Of a stretch of DNA of 64,000 nucleotides, positions 27,603 through 35,504 are shown one piece after another; position 1 is the first letter of the stretch; each line of letters starts with the position of its first letter. Origin of the DNA: Kordiimonas aestuarii (lineage in GTDB: Bacteria; Pseudomonadota; Alphaproteobacteria; Sphingomonadales; Kordiimonadaceae); NCBI RefSeq assembly GCF_025574465.1, contig NZ_JAOBPP010000012.1, forward strand, positions 1 through 64,000, written 5' to 3'. Made by a program: the position numbers and the translations under genes. The notes beneath the pieces are model-generated. The model was not told where the DNA came from and ran no database searches. It was given only the letters and a program-made list of their open reading frames with translations.

Positions 27603-29489
27603 ATGAAGAGTTTTTTTGAGGCCTTGTCTCGAGTAGATGTCTATGCCGAGGTCAGGGCCCGGCGTCACAAGGCCTATGCTCATGCGATAACGGGCTTCGA
27701 GACATCGGAGGCCGACCGTCTTGCCAATGCCTATGAAATGCTCGGCGCTGTTATCCGTGCCGACTGGGTTCTGGACTGCGGTGCAGGGCTTGGGGAAAAC
27801 ACGCTTGCCTTTGCCGCGGCCGACAACAAGGATGGTCGGGCATCTGCCGTTGTTGCGCTGGATACCTGGCTTGGCAATGCGGCCGACTGGGCGTCAGGGC
27901 ATGCATTTCCACCCTATTACCACAACAATATGGGGATATATCAGGGTTTCCGGCGCTTTCTGGAGAATGTGAATTTCCATAAATTGTGTGACCGGGTTTT
28001 CCCGTTGCCGGGCGGATTGTCGACCCTGTCTGACCTTGCATGTTTTCACGGCGAGCAGCCAACAGTGATCTGCCTGACGGACCTGTCGCGGTTTGATGGC
28101 AGCAGGGACTGGCAGCTTGAGGTGCTGTGCGAACTCCTGGCGGATGACGGCGTGCTGTTTGGTGACGCCATCTGGTTCAGGGGGGCAAGCTTGCCACCGA
28201 TGGTACACAGCTTTGTCTCAGGAGGCGTTGTTTACCTGTGCAAGTCAGGCGACATTTTCAAACACTTAAAAAAAACGCTGGTAACGCAGGGAACACAAGA
28301 GGCAACGCAGCCGCAGACACTCAACCTCACAGTCTGGCGTATGCAAGAGGGACACATCCCGACACACGAGTTGGATAGTTTCGACACAAATGCGCTTGCA
28401 ACTGGCGCACCATGTTTTGTCCGGTCTGCACCCCAGACGGCGGCGAGCGGGGGCCAACTTCTTGATAGCATTAATCTACGCGGTAACGAGCGGCTGACAA
28501 AAAGAGTAAGCGGCGGCATACACGAAAGCGCGGAACCTCGGGTAATGGTGGCCAGGAATATGACGCTGGTGTGTGACGGCCCGTGTAACGAGGTGCCCAA
28601 AGTTTATGCGCTGGCAGCGAACGGCACGTTCGTCAACGATAGCGAAAACGTGGTGCTTCAGGGGCTTGCATCACAACTTCTGCGCCGGGGATCGGAACGC
28701 GGTACCTTTGACATGTGCTATGCAGGTACAGTGACCGAATGTGACATGCCGGTGCTCTATCTTGGCGGCGTCGCAAATTTCTACCATTGGCATGCCGATC
28801 ATTTGTCTGCGCTTTATTATCTTGAAGAAACCGCAAAAGCGCTGGGGATTGAGCGCTTTAGGCTTGCGGTGAGCAACGTGAATGCCATTGCACGGGAGTC
28901 ACTTGAGTTATTGGGCTATGTGCGCGGGGAGGTGATTGATATTACACATGCCGCGCTCAAGGCTCCGCTGGTGTTAAGCCTGATCAGGAATGCGGCGCCT
29001 ACGCTGAATGCGCGCAGTAGCCGTATCTTTGACAGGGCAGTCGTCAGGTTTGGCGATACTGAAAAAGAGGCACCTCTCAATACCCCGGAGTATATTTACC
29101 TCACGCGGTCTGACTCGAACCGGCGCCGGGTCACGAATGAAGACGAGCTTTTCAAGGCGCTTGAGCCGCTGGGCTTCAAGCTGGTTCGCGGCGCGGAACT
29201 GAGCTACCTTGAGAAAGTACGGATGTTCTCAAAGGCCAGGTGCGTGGTGTCTCCGCATGGTGCAGGTATTGCCAATACCCTTTTCAGCCCCCCGGGGTGC
29301 GGTGTGCTGGAGATGTTCAATCCTGGCCCCGCTAACAACCTCAACGGACGGTTGCTGATGTCCAAGGGGCACTACTATAAATATATCATCTTTGACACCC
29401 CCCATCAGGGACCACAGGACTTCGCGGTCGATGTTGATCTGGTGGTGCGGGAGACCACCAGCCTGCTCAAAGCGGTGAACGGCGGATGA
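27603..29489 (+). CDS. Fusion of SAM methyltransferase-like domain and GT61 glycosyltransferase
   Basis: The 628-residue protein starts at ATG 27603, 8 bases after AGGA. Residues about 40-225 look like a class I methyltransferase (VLDCGAGLGENTLAFAA, then VVALDTWLG, with an Asp-rich third strand). Residues about 380-620 match the GT61/DUF563 family: FYHWHADHLSALYYLEE, YLTRSDSNRRRVTNED, and VVSPHGAGIANTLFSPPGCGVLEMF. GT61 enzymes transfer pentoses or related sugars in capsule and plant wall synthesis. The fusion suggests sugar transfer and methylation by one protein, but the N-terminal domain may be inactive. A sulfotransferase gene follows after 38 bases. Confidence 0.82.
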   Translation: MKSFFEALSRVDVYAEVRARRHKAYAHAITGFETSEADRLANAYEMLGAVIRADWVLDCGAGLGENTLAFAAADNKDGRASAVVALDTWLGNAADWASGHAFPPYYHNNMGIYQGFRRFLENVNFHKLCDRVFPLPGGLSTLSDLACFHGEQPTVICLTDLSRFDGSRDWQLEVLCELLADDGVLFGDAIWFRGASLPPMVHSFVSGGVVYLCKSGDIFKHLKKTLVTQGTQEATQPQTLNLTVWRMQEGHIPTHELDSFDTNALATGAPCFVRSAPQTAASGGQLLDSINLRGNERLTKRVSGGIHESAEPRVMVARNMTLVCDGPCNEVPKVYALAANGTFVNDSENVVLQGLASQLLRRGSERGTFDMCYAGTVTECDMPVLYLGGVANFYHWHADHLSALYYLEETAKALGIERFRLAVSNVNAIARESLELLGYVRGEVIDITHAALKAPLVLSLIRNAAPTLNARSSRIFDRAVVRFGDTEKEAPLNTPEYIYLTRSDSNRRRVTNEDELFKALEPLGFKLVRGAELSYLEKVRMFSKARCVVSPHGAGIANTLFSPPGCGVLEMFNPGPANNLNGRLLMSKGHYYKYIIFDTPHQGPQDFAVDVDLVVRETTSLLKAVNGG

Positions 29490-29527
29490 TCTCTTTTTCA
29501 ACGACGTGAATTCGAAGGGCTGGGTCC

Positions 29528-30334
29528 ATGGGTAAGATTCTCGAAAACATATACTTTCTTGTTGCCAAGCAACGCTCGGGTACGCAGCTGTTTACCTCTT
29601 TGCTGAATCAGCAGAATAGTATCCGGGTGACAGGGGAATTGTTTCACCGCCGCCATGAGGGGCGGCACCGCTTTTTTTTCGAAAAACGGCAGGAGTTTTT
29701 CCGTGAGGACCCCAGCCTGACCTTGCCATCACCCGAGAACCAGCGGGTGATTTTTCGCAAGTACTTTCAGTTCCTCAAAGAGAATTTGATGGGTAACCCT
29801 GACAATGCCTTGGTGGTTGATGTCAAATACTCCTCATGTCACCATTTCAATACATACTGGCAGTCTCCGATGGAGGCACCGCACATGGCGGCGCTGGCAC
29901 AGGGGCAGGGTGTCGGCATCGTGCATTTGATCCGGCGGAACCTGCTGGCCAATTATTGTTCAAGCCTGCTGGCACGTGCCAACAAAAACTGGTCTGCCGT
30001 TGATACCAAGCGGGCGATCAGGACCGTTGAAGTGCCGGTTGACCTCCTGCTGCAGGAGCTGGAACGACGGGACGGAGAAGTGCGCTTCTATAGAGACGCC
30101 TTCCGGGCCTGCCGCACCTATGTTGAGGTTGACTATGAGACCTTGTTGTCACCCGAAAATACTATTAGCGAGGAGGCGGTGGAAAAACTTACCATTGCCC
30201 TTGACCGGCGGATTGAGCCGACACTGACGCCAGGAACACGCAAGACCGCAGCCCCCCTGAGTTCCCTGATCAGCAACCATGATGAGGTCAGGGAATGTCT
30301 GGAGGGGACCCGTTTCAGCCATTTTCTGGACTGA
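29528..30334 (+). CDS. Stf0-like sulfotransferase
   Basis: The 268-residue protein has the PAPS-binding P-loop-like segment YFLVAKQRSGTQLF near its N-terminus and a second element GIVHLIRRNLLANYCSSLLA in mid protein, as in Stf0-type carbohydrate sulfotransferases. A paralogue with the same two landmarks is encoded convergently at 30452. The weak ribosome site (AAGGG) lies 9 bases before ATG. It is likely to sulfate the glycan built by the neighbouring enzymes. No membrane anchor is seen. Confidence 0.85.
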   Translation: MGKILENIYFLVAKQRSGTQLFTSLLNQQNSIRVTGELFHRRHEGRHRFFFEKRQEFFREDPSLTLPSPENQRVIFRKYFQFLKENLMGNPDNALVVDVKYSSCHHFNTYWQSPMEAPHMAALAQGQGVGIVHLIRRNLLANYCSSLLARANKNWSAVDTKRAIRTVEVPVDLLLQELERRDGEVRFYRDAFRACRTYVEVDYETLLSPENTISEEAVEKLTIALDRRIEPTLTPGTRKTAAPLSSLISNHDEVRECLEGTRFSHFLD

Positions 30335-30369
30335 GTGATTTTCGGCGCAGTATAGTTCATCGGCGGCAT

Positions 30370-30419
30370 AGGGCGTCAGGCTGGCCCAGCCGCCCGTGAC
30401 GGGCAGGAAAGGACGCCCT
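30370..30419. other. Compact three-helix junction sequence between convergent genes
   Basis: An outer 8-bp stem (AGGGCGTC at 30370-30377 with GACGCCCT at 30412-30419) encloses two adjacent 5-bp hairpins: GGCTG/CAGCC at 30379-30391 and GCCCG/CGGGC at 30392-30404, each with a 3-base loop. Seven unpaired bases follow the second hairpin. There is no T run. It could be a REP-like palindromic element, a factor-independent 3'-end stabiliser for both transcripts, or a structured RNA. Confidence 0.55.
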
Positions 30420-30451
30420 GCGACCGTTTCAGCGATGAAGGGAAAGTTGTA

Positions 30452-31243
30452 TCAACCCGCCAGTAGGGCTTCAAACTCGGTTCCGGTCAGTACCTTTTTT
30501 ACCTCATCAAAGTTTTCAATGCTTTGCGCAAGTGGCGGCGCAATCTTGATAAGGCTGGGTTTCTTCGGCAGACCTTTTATGCCAAGAAAGCTTTCCGTCT
30601 CTTGCAAAAATGCCGGAGCGAAGTTCTCTCCATCGAACATTTTTTCGTAGATGACGGTCAGGCAGTTGGCGCGTGCAAGCATCTGCTTGAAGTGCTGGTG
30701 CTCCTGCGTGCGGCGGGCCAGTGTTTGCGCAAGGCCATCGGTCGGTACCTCCGCGGAGCGATGCTTGATGCGGCTGGCATCGCTGGTGGCCCATACCTGA
30801 TTTTTCATAGAGAGCAGGCTGGAGACATAAGTTGCCAGCACATTTTCGCGCACGATGTGGATAATCTTGAAGTTTCGGCGGATGAACTGGCGAAGCAGGA
30901 AGGGTGCCTGGCTCCAGTTATGCTCGCCCGTCGACAGGGCACCTTGGAGAAAATTATATTTACAATCAAAAAGCAGATAGTCGCTATCGGGCGACTTGAT
31001 GGTGTCCAGATAGGTTAGATAGTCGTCAAATAACTGAACACTGTTTTGCTCGCTGGGGATAATGAGGCCGATGTCGTCTTTGACCCGCTCTTTCAGGAAG
31101 TGATAATAACACTCCTTCATATGCGCGTGACGGCCCAGGAACACCTCGCCAAACGCCGAGATGTTGGCATGTTCTTCAAGAAGTGCGCGCAATACCGTGG
31201 TGCCGGAGCGCTGCGTACCAATCACGGTGATATAGTCTGTCAA
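30452..31243 (-). CDS. Stf0-like sulfotransferase (convergent paralogue)
   Basis: The 263-residue protein starts at TTG with GGAG 8 bases upstream. The PAPS-binding element is YITVIGTQRSGTTVLRALL and the second element is IIHIVRENVLATYVSSLLS, closely paralleling the protein encoded at 29528. Both also share an early GE(V/L)F.(G/R)R segment. It faces that gene tail to tail with a structured 117-base gap between them. The pair probably arose by duplication and may sulfate different sugars or positions. Confidence 0.85.
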   Translation of the reverse strand: MTDYITVIGTQRSGTTVLRALLEEHANISAFGEVFLGRHAHMKECYYHFLKERVKDDIGLIIPSEQNSVQLFDDYLTYLDTIKSPDSDYLLFDCKYNFLQGALSTGEHNWSQAPFLLRQFIRRNFKIIHIVRENVLATYVSSLLSMKNQVWATSDASRIKHRSAEVPTDGLAQTLARRTQEHQHFKQMLARANCLTVIYEKMFDGENFAPAFLQETESFLGIKGLPKKPSLIKIAPPLAQSIENFDEVKKVLTGTEFEALLAG

Positions 31244-31369
31244 AGTCTGGGCTCCGAACGTATATTTATTGTACGGCTGTCCGCCTGCTGCCTGTCTAGT
31301 TTAAAGCCGAAAGCATTACAACAGGCTTTTGGCCGTGAATTATAAGCCGGTTTTCATGAACTTGACGGG

Positions 31370-32353
31370 TTATTGCAGGCCCTCCTGCGCTTTTTTCAGC
31401 CTGAGACGCGTTTCAGCCACCTTTAATTGCTTTTTCAGCAGTGCGTGTTGTTCCGAGAGGGTCTCAAAGTGCTGTGCAGTGCGTTGGGAGCGTTCGATGG
31501 CGGCGTCGATGAAGGGGGCAAACAGGGTGTAGGATTTTTCCAGTTCGCGTTTAATCTGGTCGATGTCGGCGAACGGTAGCGGTGACGTTTGCAGCAGCTT
31601 GTCAAGATTGTCGATTGTGTCCTGCATGGCAGGAGATATTCCGTCGTCGCCCCCGGGTTTGGCTTTTCTCTTTGTGGGCTTGAGAACCGCGTCGATTGCC
31701 GCCCTGTGCCGCATCGCTGTTTTGGCGGCGTCCGACCAGCCCAGGGCTGTCAGGGCTGCTTCGACAGCCTTGAAGGGGGACTTTGTAAAGTCAGCATAGG
31801 GCAGCACATGTGTGTTCAGGCCTTTTACATTGACCACTGCGTCCAGTGTGTAGGCAAGCCATAGAAGGGCTGCACGGTCGATCTCTTCGCGGTCCCTGCG
31901 CACCAGTGACATGATGGTGTCATGGGGATTCCGGGCAACAACCACAAAACCGGTCTCAAGGTTAGGTAAATTTGTCCGCACGTCATCAAGTGCCTCAAGC
32001 CACAGCGGCAAGGTTCTGCATAGCCGCGGGTCCTTGATCACCAAAGCGTCGGATGTTTCCAGTTGACCTGCCAGCCGCGTCCCGATCAGGCGTCGGTTGG
32101 GCAGCAGGGCGGCATTCTCCTGCAACTCGGCGATATCAATAGGGCGCGGGTCGCGCCAGTGCCGCTGTGTAGTGGTCAGAATCTCTTCATTGCAGGCAAC
32201 GTAGACTTTGTCTTCCCAATAGCCGTGGGGATTTCCTTTGTTGGCGGGTAGCAATGTGTCGCCAACGTCAAATCCAGCCTGATGAAACGCGTGGGTTACA
32301 ACAGAGGTGCCGCTGCGATGAGGGCCGACGATGAATAATATTCTTTTTTTCAT
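31370..32353 (-). CDS. Sulfotransferase-family protein
   Basis: The 327-residue protein opens with ILFIVGPHRSGTSVVTHAF, a sulfotransferase P-loop, followed by GNPHGYWEDKVYVACNEEIL, a pattern seen in sulfotransferase-like proteins of glycan clusters. A later segment GFVVVARNPHDTIMSLVRRD matches the 3'-phosphate-binding region. The C-terminal 90 residues are charged and look helical (possible coiled coil). It lies 111 bases after the start side of the glycosyltransferase gene at 32465 and on the same strand, so it may be the distal gene of that unit. It is only distantly similar to the Stf0-type pair. Confidence 0.82.
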   Translation of the reverse strand: MKKRILFIVGPHRSGTSVVTHAFHQAGFDVGDTLLPANKGNPHGYWEDKVYVACNEEILTTTQRHWRDPRPIDIAELQENAALLPNRRLIGTRLAGQLETSDALVIKDPRLCRTLPLWLEALDDVRTNLPNLETGFVVVARNPHDTIMSLVRRDREEIDRAALLWLAYTLDAVVNVKGLNTHVLPYADFTKSPFKAVEAALTALGWSDAAKTAMRHRAAIDAVLKPTKRKAKPGGDDGISPAMQDTIDNLDKLLQTSPLPFADIDQIKRELEKSYTLFAPFIDAAIERSQRTAQHFETLSEQHALLKKQLKVAETRLRLKKAQEGLQ

Positions 32354-32464
32354 AACGTTTTGAATTCGTTGCTGCTGTTGGTGTTATTGGCCGGTGTGCT
32401 TGTTCGCGCCATTTTGCATGGCTCACGTGCCCCTGTCCATAACGGTGGTGTCGAATTCTGTTTT

Positions 32465-33793
32465 CTAGGTGGTATGGTTATCTGCCTTGCCCAGAAGCTC
32501 ACGGGTTCTGGCAATATGATCGGGGGCGGCGCTGCTGCAGCTTTGCACCATATACCGGTAGGCGGCTTCGGCGATATCGAACCGTAACTGCGAATTCTCA
32601 TAATACCGCCTCAGCCCGGCGTGCCAGCCTTCCGTGCTGTTCTCCGTGAGCAACCCGGTGATACCTTCTGTAACGCTTTGTGCCTGTTGCCCGACATTTG
32701 AACAAAGGGTCGGTACCCGGACCGCCGCTGATTCCAGAAAGCGGATATGGCTTTTGCAGGCATTAAACGGCGTGGCGGTCAGCGGGATGATCTGGATATC
32801 GAACGATGCCAGTGCGGCGGGTAGGTCAAACCATGGTACTTTTGCGTGCTGCATGATCTGGGTCGGAAGCCGTTTCGTCATTGATTCCGGGATCCTGACG
32901 TCCCCGATGCAGTGCAACTCCGCGTCTGGATGCTCGGAAAGAAATTGCTCAATGGCTGGCAGCGCCACGGTAAGGTCGTGGTCGTGGCTGGCGGAACCGG
33001 CAGCATAGCCGATAATAAAGCGACCCGCGTTGGCGTGCGCCGCTTCGTAAGCCTGTGCGGACGCCGCCAGTTGCTGACGGTTCAGGACGTTTGGCACCAC
33101 ATCCGCATCCTTGTGGTAAAACACCTGCAGGCGGTTGGCAAGTTCCGGCGTCGCCGCCAGAAACGCATCGGCATAGGCCATAATATCCAGATAGCTGGCG
33201 GGTGGTATGTCCCAGCTTTCAAGCCGCCAATCCTCAAGTTGTTCCCGGTCAAAAAGCAGGTCGTCAATGTCATACAGTATCCTGCAGCCGGTTTTTTTTA
33301 AGGTGTGCAGAAACGGCATGCTGGCGGGGTCCTGGGCCGAAAGGCGTTGCAGGACCACGGGGAAAGGTGATTTCCTGACGTCGCTGAAAAAGCCTTCGGG
33401 GGGAGCCTTGAAATCTATCATGCACACCTGTGCGAAACTTTCGCACACCTCGGCCAGATGGTTCGCGCGGTATCGTTTGGTGTTCCTGTTGCCCATGAAG
33501 GCGGGCACTATGTATAGCGCAGGCTTTGTGTCTGGCCTCGCCTTCGCTTTGCCGGGCGAAGATGTTGTCGCCGCATGAGGGCTACGCCCTTCGGCTTGTC
33601 CATGCAGGATATAATGTAAAAGCGGTGGCAAACCGGCATCTACCACATCGGGATAGTTGCGGCAGTAAAAGGCAGCGTCAAACCGGTCGTTCAGCGACAG
33701 CCAGGCCATTGCCATGAAAGCGCCGGGCGGCAGAACAAGTCGGTGCTTGCGGGCATATCGTATCGCTGCCCAAAGAGGCCCTGTAGTTGCCAT
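32465..33793 (-). CDS. GT4-like glycosyltransferase with NPDV-type N-terminal module
   Basis: The start was placed at ATG 33793 because a longer frame (to 33934) would run back into manC; the protein then has 442 residues. Residues about 32-70 hold one copy of the module FY...YPDV..AG.PPLLHY...G.AEGR.P shared with the proteins encoded at 16566 and 8965. The rest is GT-B-like: CRILYDIDDLLFD, IGYAAGSASHDHDL, and CKSHIRFLESAAVRVPTLCS as the donor-site segment. It follows manC by 37 bases on the same strand, so it may use a GDP-mannose-derived donor; that is inference from position only. Confidence 0.83.
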   Translation of the reverse strand: MATTGPLWAAIRYARKHRLVLPPGAFMAMAWLSLNDRFDAAFYCRNYPDVVDAGLPPLLHYILHGQAEGRSPHAATTSSPGKAKARPDTKPALYIVPAFMGNRNTKRYRANHLAEVCESFAQVCMIDFKAPPEGFFSDVRKSPFPVVLQRLSAQDPASMPFLHTLKKTGCRILYDIDDLLFDREQLEDWRLESWDIPPASYLDIMAYADAFLAATPELANRLQVFYHKDADVVPNVLNRQQLAASAQAYEAAHANAGRFIIGYAAGSASHDHDLTVALPAIEQFLSEHPDAELHCIGDVRIPESMTKRLPTQIMQHAKVPWFDLPAALASFDIQIIPLTATPFNACKSHIRFLESAAVRVPTLCSNVGQQAQSVTEGITGLLTENSTEGWHAGLRRYYENSQLRFDIAEAAYRYMVQSCSSAAPDHIARTRELLGKADNHTT

Positions 33794-33830
33794 TGTCTGC
33801 TTAATAACGTCCCATAATTGTGTGCATCCG

Positions 33831-35264
33831 CTAGCCGGAGCGTTCACGCATGAAGTCATCCTCGTAACGAATGATGTCGTCTTCACCAAAATAGGTGCCG
33901 GTTTGCACTTCGATAAGGCGCAGCAACCGTTCACCCTTGTTTTCCAGCCGGTGCCGTGTCTTGACCGGCAGGAAAACAGACTCGTTGGCCTTCAGGGTCA
34001 GGATATCGTCGTTACGGGTGACCGTTGCCTCACCTTCCACCACCACCCAGTGTTCGGCCCGTTTGTTGTGGGACTGCAGGCTGAGGCGTTTGCCAGGGTA
34101 AACACAAAGTTCCTTGACCTGAAAATGGCTGTTGATCGCAAGGGAGGTGTAAAACCCCCAGGGACGATAGACCGTTGTGTGCAGTTTGGCTTCATCGCGG
34201 CCCTCTTTCTTGAGAGCATTGACGATGTTCTTGACGTTCTGGTCCTTGTCCTTTGGTGCAATCATGACGGCATCATCGGTGGCCACCACCACAAGATTGT
34301 TGATGTCTGTCGCGGTGATCAACCGACCATCGGAATGGACAAAGCATCCCGATGAGGCAAGCAAGGTCACATCCCCATGGGTGACATTGTCGCGGGCGTC
34401 TTTTTCGCCCGTGTCATGCAGCGCGGAAAAGCTGCCAAGGTCCGACCAGCCGATGGAACAGGGCACCACAGCGGCCCGCGTCGTCTTTTCCATGATGGCA
34501 TAATCGATGGAATTGTCGGGCACGGCGGAGAATTCCTTTTCCGGCAACCGGTGGAAGTGCAGGTCTGGTGTGATGGCGTCAAACGCGGTTTTGCAGGCAT
34601 CGAACATTGCGGGCTCACAGGCCCGTGCTTCCTCCAGAAACTGTTGAGCGGAAAACATGAACATGCCACTGTTCCAGAGATATTCCTTCGAGGCCAGATA
34701 GGCTTGTGCGGTTGCAGCGTCCGGCTTTTCTCTGAAACTGTTGATCAGATGTGCCCCTGCCGCGCCCTCCACCGCTGTGCCCGGTTTGATATAGCCATAG
34801 CCGGTTTCTGCGGATGTCGGGTGGATACCAAAGCAGGTCAGATATGCGTTGTTCGCGGCGGCGGCGGCACGTTCCACAGCTTCGTGGAAGGCCGGTACAT
34901 CGCTGATCAGGTGGTCGGCTGAGAGGACCAGAATTTTGGCCTCTGGGTCCGTTTGCGCTGCCTCAAGCGCGGCGATAATAACCGCAGGTGCCGTGTTGCG
35001 CCCCATGGGTTCGAGGATGATTTTACCGAGCGGCAGGTTGGCGTCTCCTGCCTGCTTGGATAACAGGAAACGGTGTTCGCTGTTTGCGATGATGATGGGT
35101 TCCTTGAAGCCGTAGCGGCGGGCGACGCGCTCAAGCGTTTGTACAAAAAGGCTTTTATCTCCCTTGAGGGGCAAGAACTGCTTGGGCATGCCGGAACGCG
35201 ACAGCGGCCAAAGGCGACTGCCGGAGCCACCACACATAATAACGGGGTAAATGCCTGAAAACAT
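33831..35264 (-). CDS. manC: Mannose-1-phosphate guanylyltransferase / mannose-6-phosphate isomerase
   Basis: This bifunctional enzyme supplies GDP-mannose: the N-terminal domain joins GTP and mannose-1-phosphate, the C-terminal cupin isomerises fructose-6-phosphate. The 477-residue length is normal for ManC/AlgA. Visible motifs are PVIMCGGSGSRLWPLSR, MPKQFLPL, SADHLI, and FREKPD in the first domain. The second has RPWGFYTSL, YPGKRLSLQSHNKRAEHWVV and FLPVKTRHRLEN. The start at ATG 35264 has AGGAC 8 bases upstream; a longer frame to 35402 has no such support. No phosphomannomutase (manB) gene is present in the window. Confidence 0.96.
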   Translation of the reverse strand: MFSGIYPVIMCGGSGSRLWPLSRSGMPKQFLPLKGDKSLFVQTLERVARRYGFKEPIIIANSEHRFLLSKQAGDANLPLGKIILEPMGRNTAPAVIIAALEAAQTDPEAKILVLSADHLISDVPAFHEAVERAAAAANNAYLTCFGIHPTSAETGYGYIKPGTAVEGAAGAHLINSFREKPDAATAQAYLASKEYLWNSGMFMFSAQQFLEEARACEPAMFDACKTAFDAITPDLHFHRLPEKEFSAVPDNSIDYAIMEKTTRAAVVPCSIGWSDLGSFSALHDTGEKDARDNVTHGDVTLLASSGCFVHSDGRLITATDINNLVVVATDDAVMIAPKDKDQNVKNIVNALKKEGRDEAKLHTTVYRPWGFYTSLAINSHFQVKELCVYPGKRLSLQSHNKRAEHWVVVEGEATVTRNDDILTLKANESVFLPVKTRHRLENKGERLLRLIEVQTGTYFGEDDIIRYEDDFMRERSG

Positions 35265-35504
35265 AAAGAATGTCCTGAAGTATAATGAAATATGGCCCGT
35301 AGTTTCTTCGGCTTTTGAACCGGCGTCAAGTTGCCATGGTCCAACGGCGCCACCACGGTGTGCGCAGCCGGTTATGAATATTGTAGTTGCAGCACAAAAC
35401 AAGTGTATTTTAAGCTCGCATTTGCTACACCGCTAACAATAAAATTCTAGCATTTTTAATTACATAATGCCGTAGGTGTGTCGTTTAAGCACGGGAGAGG
35501 TTTT

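Noticed and set aside
30370..30419. tRNA or tRNA-like gene
   Set aside because: The element has three helices only, 3-base loops, and no anticodon, T-loop or CCA-like features.
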